A DNA stretch of 64,000 nt, taken from positions 12,050,030-12,114,029 of the forward strand of contig CM012955.1 in NCBI GenBank assembly GCA_000181795.3, read 5' to 3'. The notes beneath the pieces are model-generated. The model was not told where the DNA came from. It saw only the letters and a program-made list of their open reading frames with translations, and made no database searches. Origin of the DNA: Trichinella spiralis. Taxonomy: Eukaryota; Nematoda; Enoplea; Trichinellida; Trichinellidae. Position 1 is the stretch's first letter. Each line of letters starts with the position of its first letter. The translations under genes were made by a program, and so were the position numbers. Of this stretch, positions 12,391-26,759 are shown in pieces.

Positions 12391-14024
12391 TTCAAGTGTT
12401 AATATTTAAAAAAAATTGTAATATTTTTATTTAAGCTATTTGCGTTGAAAATTGAGCAGTACTGTATTATTCTGAAATCTGCCTACACAAAGCCTGCACA
12501 CTTTTTTATTTGTTGTATTTGAATTTCATCATCAGTATGCTTTGTGAATATATCTTTTTGATATCAGTTTGCATTTTCAGGTGCAGTGTTATTTGAATTA
12601 TAAAAAGTTTTTTTCATTGAATGTTCCACTTGAATAATTATTGACAAGAAAAGGAAGTTCAGTCATGATTAATTACAAGTATCGAGTCGTAGATTTGGTT
12701 TTTCAGAAAGCCATAACATTCCCGACATTCCTGTGAAGATGTTTTACTTACGCACAAACCAATGTAAGTTCAAATCACCGACAATAAAATTTATTTCAAA
12801 TCCTTTTTATCTGTAAAGTATATGTATATATATATGTATATGTGGGTGTGGGTGTTTGAATATAGAAAGGTTTTGTTAACGAAAAATGAATTTTTGCAAG
12901 AAAATAATGAACAAACCTGGTGGGAAAGTATTGAAGGTTCAGCTGGGAATGATTCTCCTTGGGCAGGTGAGGGAATTTAGATGAAATAATTAATTTCTTA
13001 CGTTAAAATAGTATTGATTTATTATCTGAAACATTTTGCTGGCCATTTCACAAGACAGTTTAAGCAGTGAACAACGAGAGAAATAGAATAGCTAACTGAA
13101 TAGATGAATTAACCATGGTGAAAATTCATGCGTCACCTTCAAAGAGTTCAAGCGTGCTTTTTCGAACATGTAGTTTTGAAATAATTGCTAATTGATACCG
13201 ATGGGAGTGAAAAATTTTATTTAACTGTGCATTCTATGTCATCTTCACAGGTGGAATTGCTTTAACAATCAATATTTAGTGGCAATTTGTTGTTCTCGTT
13301 TGTAAATATCAATGCTAATTTTCCGGTGTGTAGTAAGACTTCTGTTTCAAATTATTTCATTTCACAACGACACAGGTTATTATTATTATTTTATTATTTT
13401 TTTGATTTTAATTAACAAATGAATTAATAGAATGCTTTATGGATATTTAAAAGATGCATTAATAGGGCCTTATTGCATGACTGAAATTTTAAATTGCTGC
13501 AGGAAATGCATAATTATAGGCTATTTCAACAATTATGAGTTTATAAACGAGGCTACGAGACAATTAAGAGAAGAAAATACCACTGTTTATTATTATTGCA
13601 TTTCAAGTTATTTGTAAAATGTAATTTCAATTAGTCGTCAGTGTGATTGACAAACATATTAAAACTTTTTACTGCCCAATGTATTGCAAATTGTGAATGA
13701 GAGAAATTTCTACATCGCTGTTAATTGCAGAGTTTGCACAATTCCACGACATTTTTGCAGGCGTAAGTTGTGGATGTCGCAAATGAAAATAAAGAAACGA
13801 CAATAAATTTTCAAAAAATGCATTCACTTTTTTATAGATAGAAAATGGAATATTTTTTTTTACATAATTTATTTCAGTGTGATATAACTCTTGTTCAAAA
13901 AAAGATTTCAGAAACTGACATTGCCCGTGAATGTTTTATCAAATCTTTTTTATTAATAAAAATTTTTTAAGTAAACAGAAAGCAGGAAATTTTGTTTTCT
14001 ATCTGATTGATGATGTAATACTGC
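12391..14024. other. intergenic stretch with cryptic exon-like segments
   Basis: Two segments on the + strand look exon-like: 12705-12760, in a frame reading IPDIPVKMFYLRTN and ending at a consensus GTAAGT donor, and 12870-12967, in a frame containing EQTWWESIEGSAGNDSPWA before a GTGAGG donor. Their phases do not join, so I cannot build a gene from them. They could be remnants or belong to a gene with other exons I missed. The rest is AT-rich without signals. Confidence 0.25.
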
Positions 14025-15096
14025 TCATGAGCTGGGCTTCTTCTTGGTATCTGATTTGTCTCCAATGTAGACAGCAGATTCAGCAGTTTTCTGTTTGTGG
14101 GAAAAGAATGTTTTCAAAATTGGGAACCTTTTAACTAATTGTTCGTTGATATCCGGATGACTGTAGAAATAGATGACCGGAATCACTAGCCAAGCAATAT
14201 CCCTTATTGTACGTGTGTAGTTTGTGAATTCGGCTGGCAAAGTTTTGCCGCGGTCAATCAGAATGACTGTCAAAGGCAACGCTTGTAAAATTATGAGAAA
14301 AAGTAGAACCAAACCGAAACTCCTGGTCAAAGAGGCTTCTCTGTAGAGTTGCATACTTCTCAGTTCAGTTGCCATGTTTCGTTTTTTGAAACGAACGACA
14401 GCACATGTGGAAAAATACACCAACGCGGTGAAATAAATAACAACCATATAACTGAACATTACCATTCGACAAATTGCCGGCGAGAAGACTAAGAAAAATG
14501 TACAAGAACGATCTACTTGAATTTCACTTCGACGAATCACGTCGTTCAAAATGCAAACAACTTTTACACAAACAATACAGATAAATATGAGAAGAACTGA
14601 AAAAACTTTTCTTCTTGTAAAGGTGGCATTATGCCATGAAGGTTTGCACAGAGAAGTCATTCGTTCCAAGCTCAAGGCCAACAGTGTATGCATATTCAAA
14701 TCTTGACTGATTATTGTAAAAATTATGTGCGGATTATGGAGTATACACTGGCCAATGGTTAGTGTTGTGGATCCAGTTTTTAATGATATTAAAAATTTAT
14801 TAACATGTGTAAATATTGACGCTATTGAAGCGACAGTATTCGCGAAGCCCAGTGCTAAAAATAAATTATTTTTTATTTATTTAATCTAATTCATTTTCAC
14901 ATAGCAAATTTTTCTCACCAGTAACAAAAAGTACGTTCACTTGTTTCTTTGTCAGACGAAAAATTATAAAAACCAAAAGTATGTTCAATGCAGTACAAAG
15001 TGATAAAAATATTACAGAAAAAGAAAGAACAAGAATATTGTATGTGAACTGATGCTGAGAAATTGAGCCTCCTGAAGCGTTGATTGCATATATCAT
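14025..15096 (-). CDS. seven-transmembrane receptor (rhodopsin-like, nematode chemoreceptor type)
   Basis: Two exons: 15096-14919 and 14854-14025; 335 residues. Start chosen at the ATG at 15096-15094, because an in-frame stop lies just upstream. Seven hydrophobic segments are visible, beginning with TM1 (ILVLSFSVIFLSLCTALNIL) and ending with TM7 (IAWLVIPVIYFYSHPDI). Conserved cysteines occur at the start of TM3 (IGQCILHN) and in the second extracellular loop (DRSCTFF), able to form the usual disulphide. The DRY box is replaced by ERM (LSLERMTSL), and NPxxY of TM7 reads IPVIYFY. The tail is short and basic (DTKKKPSS). The ligand is unknown. General GPCR assignment is strong; subfamily is inference from resemblance to nematode peptide/chemosensory receptors. 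Confidence 0.8.
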
Positions 15097-15990
15097 TCTT
15101 GTTGGCAATGCACTTCACTTGAGCATCGAACCCAGTCCGCCAAACTGACCAATATCACATAAGCTTTGAAATTAAATATGCTATTGGAAAGCACCAATGT
15201 TGCTTGATTTGATTGATTAGCATGCAACGTCATGATTCAATAAAACCATTCAGTAAAATGAAAACACAGACTTTTTCAGAAAGGAATTCACAAATGCAAA
15301 TTTTTTTACACCATTTACCTTCTTTGAATTAATATAATTATTAAAAAAGTCGAGCATCATTAGTTAATAGCTGTTTAATAAAAATTCTACAAATATGAAC
15401 AATACCTTGAATTCTGTTTGGAAAGTTCTGCAATGAGACTTTTCTCTTAATTATTTTTATATTTTGAGTGTTTTATATTAATATTTACATAAATTTAATA
15501 ACAAAATTAACTTAAACACTATATTTTTGATTAATTAAAATGGAGAAAACAATCATGCAAAATTTGGCATGCAAATTTGAATTTTAAATACTGACAAAAC
15601 TTTAATGCAAACAAAATTTTGTGGAAACATAAATAAAAACAGCACAGCAATTTTGCAATTTCATAAATAAATAATTTAAAAACTGAAAAATTTTTCACAA
15701 CCATTTGGATACGCATTAATGCAACTTGATTTTCTTAAAGTTTTACTGTATTTAATACGTGTTCAATTTTTTAAATGACCATTGATTGCATACTTGAAGT
15801 GAATTTAACAGACGTACTTCAACAATAATTAAAATGATGATTGGAACACTTGTAATGTTTATTATTCGTAGAATAATGGAAACAACACTGAAACCTGAAG
15901 ACCACGACATTACAGTATGGCGACAGTAAGAATGTGTCGTTTACACATTACTGGTTAGTGTTGTTAGTTGTGTTGATGCGCAAATGACGC
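15097..15990. other. intergenic stretch upstream of the receptor gene
   Basis: AT-rich; no supported exon on either strand. It contains the promoter of the minus-strand receptor and the left flank of the Gypsy fossil. Confidence 0.35.
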
Positions 15991-15999
15991 GTTGTTTTG

Positions 16000-18500
16000 T
16001 TAATTGATCAGCGTTACACTCACGTTAGTTGCATTCCGGCTACGAGGATAACTGCTGAACAATTGGCATCTGTTCAACACCATTTTTGGTTCGACGCATT
16101 CGACTTCCCGTTCCCGTATCAGAGTAGTGGCATTATTACATTCAGAGTTTTGAATGTTACTTAGCAATTTTTGAATTCCCTGGCAGGAACAACACAGAGC
16201 CCGCCCGTAAAGCACTACTGCTGTCAAAGATGGCTAAAGAACACTTCTGATCGTTGGACGTTCATTTCAAGCCACAGCACCATGTGCAAAATCAATTTTA
16301 TGGCCAGTTCATAGCGGCAATGAGCACCAAATTACTCATCTCGATCATTCGTCATTGTCGATCGCATTCAATTCTAACAACGTTGCAGAAAAGAAGGAGA
16401 AGCAATGACAGAATTTATTAACGCATTTCGAAGTTTAGCCGATGGAGGCGAATTTGATGTCGGTCTAAATGAATGTTTGAGGCAGCAATTGTCCATCGCC
16501 ATTAATAACCCAGAAGAGATACAGGAACTGTTGCGTATGTTCTCGATAAACGAGGCTTCCTTATAACAAGTGGAAGACAGGGCGACAAAGATGGCAACGA
16601 CTGACGGCCAACATGTTTAACTGCAAGCATGTGCCCGACCGGCGTATTATACGTTCATTTGCCGCATCCAGGTACCGATTGAGAAGAATGCGAATAGGTA
16701 CCGTAGGTCTCGCTAGAGCCAGAAATGAAATGCCTACGTTACGGTGGACGGAAGCCAGGAAGCGGTGCTTCAGTTTGTCTATGTCCAGTGGAAACGAAGA
16801 AATGTTATCCGCGTGGACGTGAAGGACGACACTTTGCAATGGTTTCCGCGAAGACAAGACATGCTAAAGTTTTTCTCCAGAAACTGACATTGCCATTGTT
16901 GAAAATGAATCTCAACTGTTCAGAGTCGACAGTGGTCTTGCATTCTGTCTGCCGCTTCGAAAGAGCGTGGAAATGAATAATTTTCAAGTATGAATAAGTG
17001 TCAAACGAGTACTTTGTGGCAAATGATTGTGGAAGCATTGAATAGCACGTTCAATCACCGACGAGGCGCAATTATTGGTGATCAGACAGTAGTGCACATG
17101 CGCGAAAATGTTTGCGTTGTACCCACAATCGAAGTAGCGGGCGTACGCCCATGGATGCAAGAATTAATCGCCAAGCAGTAGTGGACATGAGCGAAGATGC
17201 TGATGTGGAAGTTTTTAACGCCAGAACAGTGACGTCTCTACTTCGCCTGAATGCGAAAGAGTCTCTACGTTGGATCTGATTGGAGGGACACGTGAAAAAT
17301 ACTACTGGTAAAGCGTCTTCAAACTGGTGTGTATTTTTTATTCTTGGTATTCCAGAAAGGAATAGAGGAACTCTTGCCAGACTAGATAGGTACAACGATC
17401 TCTCACTTGCGTTGTATTCAGATTTGATGTAGATGGCATAGGTCTCCAAGACGCAATTAATGGTTATCAGGCAGCAGTGCACGTCGCCTGTGAGCAGCAA
17501 AATGGAAGATGAAATATTCAGACTTCGCAGACATGTTGCCGAACATTGGCTCACTTCAGTTGCATGTTGAAGCATATTGAAAGCCTTCGGGTGATATTAC
17601 GGTGATCGCACTTCAAAGAGCAGCGTTCCTTCCAAGATACTTTCTATCAGCTTCAGCTTTCATCCCTTACCTACAACCAATATATGCGTTATTACATGGT
17701 CCCGCGAGGGTGAAATAAAAATAGAAACCACAATGAAGAACAACTGTGGCAGTACTTGACGAGGTCTGGCTCGTATATACCCAATGGCGAAAATCGACCG
17801 CTGGTTCTGTCAACCAAAGCGTGCGACCATGGATTTGGAGCGGTGCTGTGACGCAGATTGCCATATTGCTCGATAAAACTTGCGAATACTCGCGGTTGCG
17901 TTTAAATTAGTGCCACCCACGGAGAAGTATGACAAAGCCATTAACGAAAAAAGGTTGCAGTTCCTGTATGGTCAGCATTTGAAGCATGAAATTGGCCATA
18001 ATTTATCCTGTCGACCCATGATACAATGACGAAATTGGAAAAAGACCTGCGGTGGAGCCGCTTCTCTCAGCCGAATCAGGGCACAGAAAAGCAGGAAGAT
18101 GCCGCAAGGCTACCGTGTCAAGATGGACATGCCTCAGCTGGTGACAATGTTCAACGTAAACATGCGAACAATCTTCACCTTCGACAGGGTGTCGAAATGT
18201 GATTTTGATGCCTCATAAGGACAGGTAAACTGACACCCTGATTCATGAGATAGAATTTTTCGTACTGACGAAGTTGTCTTTGTAATACTCGAACCTGCGG
18301 TGGAGGTACGAAAGTGCTCATCTCTCACCTGAATCAGGCCCACATCAGCGGTAAGATGCCGCAGGGCTTCCGTGTCAAGATGGACATGCCTCAGCTGGTG
18401 ACAATGTTCAACGTAAACATGCGAACAATCTTCACCTTTGACAGGGTGTCAATCATGTGATTTTGCTGCCTCATGAGCACAGGTAAACCGGCAACCTTTT
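16000..18500 (+). mobile_element. Ty3/Gypsy LTR-retrotransposon fossil, fragmentary
   Basis: The stretch is visibly richer in G+C than its flanks. A Gag-like capsid segment is recognisable around 16,200-16,560, in part reading MTEFINAFRSLADGGEFD. A zinc-knuckle-like stretch follows at about 16,725-16,860, then weak reverse-transcriptase/RNase H-like traces around 17,650-17,900 (in part LVLSTKACDHGFGAVL). The element is badly broken, with breaks in every recognised part, and is clearly old. I could not find paired LTRs, so the ends are approximate. Internal duplicated blocks at the right end are listed separately. Confidence 0.7.
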
Positions 18501-18660
18501 TCATGAAAATCAGGGATTTACGATCCAGCGTCATTTACGGTCTATCAAACTTTTTACTTTTTGGTATGGAAAATGTCTGGCTATGCTATAGCTTGAATTA
18601 GATTAGCTGGAAATCTAATTCTTTGAATTGGTGAAGTTTTCTTTGTAAAACTGAAACCTG
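18040..18660 (+). repeat. duplicated ~250-260 bp block at the right end of the Gypsy fossil
   Basis: The block around 18,095-18,240 recurs at about 18,352-18,500, with an ~80-base core that is nearly identical (TGGACATGCCTCAGCTGGTG in both). A short entry motif CCTGCGGTG occurs at about 18,047, 18,297 and 18,659, suggesting two and a fraction tandem units. This may be a duplicated internal segment or LTR-like material; no coding function is proposed. Confidence 0.65.
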
Positions 18661-18669
18661 CGGTGCAGA

Positions 18670-19261
18670 AACGGATTACAGTATCCTGTTAGGTATTGTG
18701 ACTTTCCAAATATTCATTTGTTGTGTTGATGTTGAAATAAAGTTACGTTGTTCATTTATGCATTGCATTCTTGCTTACAACTCGTTACATCCTGTTCTAA
18801 TGCTGTTGTGAAATTGCAGGTTTTAGCAATATACTGAATATTAGACATTACGCTGTCGCAGTAAAATTTGTTATGTAATTATTTCATGTGATGCCTTTAT
18901 TTTTCCGCGTAACCGCTGTTTTATTGAATGACCTGTGACTGGGAATGAGCAGGTATTTTGTTATAATTCATAATGATGACAAACCACCTTTTTGATATTG
19001 TAATTTTTAAACGCTGACGTTGTTCCGTTCTGTATTTTAACATGATTGAAATTATCATTGACGTGAAAAGTGATTTGTAATTAAGTTTTTAACACAGTTT
19101 TGTATTTATGCAAAAGTAAATCAGATTGTCAACATTATTTTCATAAAATTGATTTACACTGTAAAATTTAAGAAGTAAAATTATTGCTGAACTAAAATTT
19201 AATGCAAAAAGTAACTGCAGAAAGAACCGAATTCAAAATGGCAAACAAAAAATTATAATAA
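18670..19261. other. intergenic stretch
   Basis: AT-rich, no recognisable gene. It contains the 3' flank of the minus-strand gene that ends at 19,262. Confidence 0.35.
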
Positions 19262-20576
19262 TCAATGAAAACGATTTTCAATGTCTTTCCTCAAGGCTTC
19301 TTCCAGTTTTTCTGAAAATTCCTCCGTCGTATTCACGCCAGCTATTTTAAGTATAGCAGCTTTGAATTCCACATTATTCGACATCATTATAATACTCACA
19401 ACCGATTTACATGTAATGTCTAAAAATAAAATAAATTTCGTTATTCATATATCTATTCGCGAAAATAAAATAAAATGGAAAACCCTTAAACTTGCCTAAT
19501 TTCCCTAAAATGTATGATTTTCTGTCAAAAGATTCTGATGCAGCAGATGTCTCGGGAATGTGGCGGCATAGAGATACATTTCCAGACAAACATCCACTGC
19601 ACGGAGATGCTAAATTGTCTTCTCCTAAATAATAGCTTTCGTTCAAATTTGAGATCACTAAAGATCTACGAAATAGTGAGTTATTATAATTAAATACGAG
19701 ACAATTAGAAAAAATTTATCACTATATTCGAACAACAAATTTTACTTGATTTAATGCTTCTATCATGCTCACTGCTTTGATCTTCTGGACTGCACTTCCT
19801 AAAATACAAAAGAAAAAAGTACAAAAAATTTTAATAAATACAAAATTTAAATTTACTTACCAGAAATCATTTTCTATATCATCATCTGATACTATAACTG
19901 TACTGTCTTCTTCAACAGATGAATCATTACCATTTTCGACATCTGATTCTTCATCTTACATAAATTACATTAATTTGTTTTTGAATGCACATGTAAGGCA
20001 CAAATAATTCAAACTAACTTGTATTTGATATATTTAAAGAAATTACTACATAAGAAAATTAATGAAACATTAAAAAAGTTCTCACAAGTAGAAAATCAAA
20101 TTAAAGAAGTGACAGCCTATTTTACTTTTAACAGTAATATTTAAACCGATATTTGAAATCATTTCTTAATAATAAAAACGATGATACATACCAATGATTT
20201 TGTAACTGGCATCTTCAATGGATGTTGCTAAAATGCATATGAACATAATTACGATCAACTTGCATGTACTATGTTGAAAAATTACATTCGCTCAAAAAAT
20301 CACCTTTCAAAAAACTGAAAACAAAATTTTAAAAAACGTGAAAAAGCATCCTATACATTTCATTATATAGAACAATAAAAAAATATTTCACAAGTAAAAA
20401 TGCATTAAAGTTTGAAAAATGCAAAACTTAAGCAAAAATAACTGACCTTCGTTTTCACAGAAAGATTTGAAACGATTTTTTTCATAGTTGAGAAGAGCAT
20501 TGTTTTCAATAAAAAATGACAATGAATCAGATTTTGGTGAGTAAATAGAAAGAAATCTCTCAGGTGAAGAGTCCAT
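19262..20576 (-). CDS. unrecognised acidic protein, six short exons
   Basis: Exons (minus): 20576-20447, 20227-20192, 19954-19861, 19798-19746, 19657-19496, 19419-19262; phases match at all five junctions, giving 210 residues and a TGA at 19264-19262. Starts MDSSPERFLSIYSPKSDS. A strongly acidic, serine-rich middle (EDSTVIVSDDDIENDF) is followed by a serine/cysteine-rich region (SPCSGCLSGNVSLC). The C-terminus is amphipathic and probably helical (TTEEFSEKLEEALRKDIENR). No signal peptide or membrane segment is seen. The intron at 19495-19420 appears to use a GC-AG donor (G|GCAAGT). I do not recognise the family. The composition suggests a soluble nuclear or scaffold protein, but that is only a guess. 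The phase consistency of six exons is the main evidence that the gene is real. Confidence 0.62.
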
Positions 20577-21125
20577 GATTACGAAAATTCAAACTTACAA
20601 AAATACGTCAAAAATTACAGTATCACGTATCTTGCATTTAATTTTAGTATATGACACTTTTACGTTGATTATTTTCAGTATCAGTGGGCTGTTCACTTTT
20701 TTCTTGGTAATAAGAATATTTTAATGTTTTTTGTTTAAATATTTAAGTACATAATAATAATAATACATGTTTGTTAAATTACATCGTTTTCACTCAGTTA
20801 TATAAATGCTATAATTTTGACCAATAGTACTAGAAAATATCTTCATAAATTACATTAATCAACTTTGAAGTCAGTTTATTTTTATTGACATTTTAATAAA
20901 TATAATTAATACCGATACTATTTACAGTAAACTGAAAGAATTCAACAAATGTAAATAATGATTCAATGGCATCATTTCAGCTAGTCAGTGTTGAATGTTG
21001 CGTCAGAAATTTCCAGTTGTTTAGCTGACGTGTTACTGATTTTTCAATTTGTTTACGTATATTCTTTTGCATCAAAGAACCATTGCTGAAATATTAATAT
21101 ATTTAAACGTTTTGAAATATTTGGA
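20577..21125. promoter_or_regulatory. divergent intergenic region between two head-to-head genes
   Basis: About 550 bases separate the start of the minus-strand acidic gene from the start of the plus-strand ALG-2 gene, so both promoters must lie here or nearby. AT-rich; no specific motif is claimed. Confidence 0.4.
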
Positions 21126-23104
<1,979 letters not shown>

Positions 23105-23185
23105 AATGATTCATAGTTTGAAATAATTTTATACTTAATTAACTTTGGAGGTGTTGGCATCGCATGAAAGAATGACGAAGCGCCG

Positions 23186-23188
<3 letters not shown>

Positions 23189-23216
<28 letters not shown>
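23189..23216. repeat. (TA)n microsatellite
   Basis: About 28 bases of TA repeats, 85 bases after the ALG-2 stop codon. Confidence 0.9.
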
Positions 23217-23219
23217 ACT

Positions 23220-24055
23220 TTATGTTATGCTTGGATATGTTGATTGTGCTTCCATGAATCTCTTCAAGCTTTATAAATTTATGAATCAAAAGGAAAATCG
23301 CCCTTCAATAAGGGGAATTCAGCGCATGTGATATTGTTGGAAAAAGGAATATGAATTTTGCTAACATTTCAAAGATTGTTTTGTTATTGGAATAAATTTC
23401 AGATTTTATATTGGTTTATTTCGGAAGAAAAAATGAATATTTAAGACTTAAGAATCGCTGGAAAATAGGAAAGTTCACTGAAAATTAGGACGGTGTAAAG
23501 AGTTGAAGAATACAGCGGTGTAAATTTGGAACTTTCTGAATGACATTCTACAACGAAACAACACTTGTTAACCACGCTTCATTAAATGTACACAAGTGAA
23601 AACTTACTGTGCGTAAGCAGTAATGGGAGGAATTAATCGACTGGCAAATATTATCTGCACTGTATTACTTCATGCCTAATGAAAATATGCAAAAAATGCA
23701 TAGTCTCACGTCCTACAAAAGCAGAGGTTGGAAAATTGTATTGCACGGATTCTAGATCTTAGCAATTTATGCTTTTCACAAAGCAGATCAGATGATAAAC
23801 AAGCGGCATTTGACCAGAATTAATTTATTCCATTCTGATTTTCTATTTTTCAAATTTTACGGGTTGCTGATTTGAGTTTAACCAAAATTTTTTATATTCA
23901 ATTTGAAATAATTGGAAAATTCTTAAACGTGGTAGAAAATATTTTTTAAACAATGTTTTAGAAAGGAATTTGCAATTTCCGCTGAACTACATAGCAATAA
24001 GCATAAATATTTAAGCAACTGACAGTTGTTGGTTAGGTATAGCGGTAATAGGAAA
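23220..24055. other. intergenic stretch
   Basis: Contains the 3' flank of the ALG-2 gene and the upstream region of the secreted multi-exon gene. No exon or element recognised. Confidence 0.35.
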
Positions 24056-26386
24056 ATGTTGGCTTTCACATTACTTTTTTCATCATCAGTTGCTGCTATT
24101 GTCAATGCTCAGTATTTTCCTCCTCAAGTAAGTGATTATACGTTTACAGTATGTAATATAATTTTGTTTTAAATCTAATCATTTATTTAATATTTTTTGA
24201 TATTTTGTATATAGCTTTATATATACATCAAAAATAATTTTGAATATTTGAATGATTTTTATTATTTGAAAAGTTATTTTGAATTTGTGTTGCGGAAAAG
24301 ATCAAATTTTAATTATTTATATGGAATTTATTCATCTTTACAGAAAACTTTAGCATATGAATAACTATACAGCTGAAAAAGTAAATTAAATTATTGTCAT
24401 AAATTAAAACCAATGCATACATTTGATGTTGTGAAAATAAGTGCTATTTTTGCTTCTAGCCTGAGCGACAATATTCAGCAGAAGACAGAGAAATTCCATT
24501 TCAAGTAATGCAACCAGTCACATATGATAAGAAATGCAATTTCATATAAACATCTTGATATGTGGGTTTCAATTTTTAATGTGTTAGCGAATTTTCAGCC
24601 ACCACCTGCTCCTCCGCCAGACGCTTATGAACCTGAAATAAAACAAAATCCTGTTACATTAACAGTTGTAAGTTTTTTAAACACATTAAAATATACTCAA
24701 ATATTGATCTTCAATAAAATTCTATGCAATGTTTCTTTATGCTCGTTTGCAGAATTCTTAGCTAAAGTAAGCTAACTTTAACTCGAATAAAAAGATAAGA
24801 ATTGCATCTGAAATTTTATATATTTCAAATTGAATGATAATTTATTCAAAAATTTCAGGCAATCCCATTTAGTATTTAATGTTTTTGTTTAGATGGCCTC
24901 AACTGAACTCACCAATGCAACAACTGTTCAGTCATTTGCTACTGAATCTTTGAAAGTATGTACAGAATTTGTGTATGTATCTGAAATTGTACATAATTTT
25001 TTAACGCGTGCAATAGTTTCTTTTCGAACAGAAATTTTTAACTAAATGCTTTGATGTTTTAAAATTTATTGCTGAAGAAAAGTATTCAAGGCCAAAGTAA
25101 TCATTTCTTTAATAATGAATAGTCATTTCATGCAGCTTGTTTAGAAAGTTCCATTCTGATTTAAATATTAGTTTATATTTCATGCATACACTTGTCTGTA
25201 TTGGCATTTTTTTAGGTATTGAATGGTTCCCTAACGGATGATAAAATTTCTGAAGAAATTTCTGTTAACCGGACTAGCACATCGCCGTTGTTTGAACAAA
25301 CTGTTGCCGATTATGCTGAATTAAGCAACGTGAGTATTATCAACACTGAACATCTATTCTACATTGAATGAATGATAGAAATATTTCAGTTTAACAATTC
25401 TTAGATAAATAAAATGCAGCAGAAAAACTTCATGATTTTTTTTCAGGAAAATTTCACTACGCCATTCGATGAAATTCAAAAATTGCATGCGAATGAATCG
25501 GTAAGCTGACGAACCGCATACACTTAAATGTTACTTTAATGTTACTAAATTAGGGAAGAATTTACATTTATTTATATATAACTAAAAGAGGAAATGAGGA
25601 AATGAAAAGCAAGAATTTTGCTAATTGCATTTTGTATTTTTTAATATTTACATAAAAGGAAAAATAGAGTTTGTACTGGTCTTTAATTTTAGTATTCTAC
25701 AGAAGAAAGTAAAAACAATAGTGAATCATCATCATGGAATATAACACAAGTAAGTTTATGGTTATTTTATTGAAAATGATAATTTTTACATTACTCTTAG
25801 TAGTTATGAAGTTATGAGCATTTTTCTTTTCATTTCATTAATTAAGATATAACAACTGTCTGCATTTTTTGCATCTTTTTCAAATTACAATAGCCTCTTT
25901 ATTTCAGTAGCACAACTGTTGTTTATTTTAAAACTTTCAATTTTCACAAATTGTTGAATGATTAAAATCTTTTAGTTTCCTACAACCCTATCCAACACAA
26001 GCTCTCATGACAATTCTGAAGTTACGCAAATAAAGGTATATGAATTTTTTTAAATAAAAATTAAATAGGTACTTTATTAATACAAATTTCGAATGCTATT
26101 TGCAGTGAATTTTACTTCATTTCATTAAATTTAACTTATATTGGAATTTATTAAATATATTTCATTTCTGTGGCATATTTAATTACTTTCAGTTTATTTG
26201 ATTTCGACTTTCAGTTACGCAAATATAATATAAGTGTTGAACTTAATATTAAAGTGAATATGCTTTTAAGAGATTTTTTTTCAGCATGTATTGTTAAGTC
26301 AGCTAGAAGCAATCATCGAAGCTGTGAAAAAAATATGTGATGCCTTGAATACCTTGAGAACTTCGAATATTCTTCTTCACAGATAA
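24056..26386 (+). CDS. secreted protein built from nine symmetric micro-exon-like exons
   Basis: Exons: 24056-24127 (72 nt), 24460-24504 (45), 24599-24667 (69), 24893-24955 (63), 25216-25329 (114), 25447-25500 (54), 25693-25749 (57), 25976-26035 (60), 26285-26386 (102); every length is a multiple of three and every junction is phase 0. The product has 211 residues. Exon 1 encodes a signal peptide (MLAFTLLFSSSVAAIVNA, cleavage likely near AQ). The mature part has a Pro-rich segment (PPPAPPPDAYEPE), then low-complexity Ser/Thr/Asn-rich modules with several N-glycosylation sequons (NATT, NGSL, NRTS, NFTT, NESY, NITQ, NTSS). A C-terminal helix-prone segment (HVLLSQLEAIIEAVKKICDA) carries the only cysteine of the mature protein. 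No known domain is recognised. Exon skipping at any internal exon would keep the frame, as in the micro-exon genes of parasitic flatworms. Likely a secreted glycoprotein. Confidence 0.68.
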
Positions 26387-26755
26387 TACGGACGACGAAG
26401 AAATTCTACTGTTTCAATATTATACTTAAAATGCATTAGATGTCCAATATTACATTTCAGTTTCATTTTATGTCATATTTCTTCTGATAATATGAATATT
26501 GAATACATTTTTCCAAACTGAAGGTTGATTGTTGATAGCGTTACTTGGAAATTGATGACTTTCATTACTCATCAAAAAATTAGTCAAATATAGCAGATTT
26601 CAAATAAACCTCATGGGACAAGTGTGTTCAGTTGTAGTTCAGCATTGCATGAAATATCCACCACTGATAGTAACTATTAAATATTACACTTGTGACATTT
26701 CAAAATTGTGGCTGAAACATTGCATAGCACTCTAATTCTTCAATTCCTATATGAA
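26387..26755. other. 3' flank of the secreted gene
   Basis: AT-rich, no recognisable exon. Confidence 0.3.
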
Positions 26756-26759
26756 AGTG

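Noticed and set aside
17072-17575. 167-codon minus-strand ORF inside the Gypsy fossil
   Set aside because: It lies antisense to the element and resembles no protein; an accidental frame in GC-richer relic DNA.
20300-20310. 11-base mini-exon in the first intron of the acidic gene
   Set aside because: Including it breaks the frame of the following exons, whereas direct splicing from 20,447 to 20,227 keeps it.
24752-24765. 14-base mini-exon between exons 3 and 4 of the secreted protein gene (acceptor TTTGCAG, donor GTAAGC)
   Set aside because: It would introduce a stop in the phase-0 frame and is not a multiple of three, unlike every other exon.
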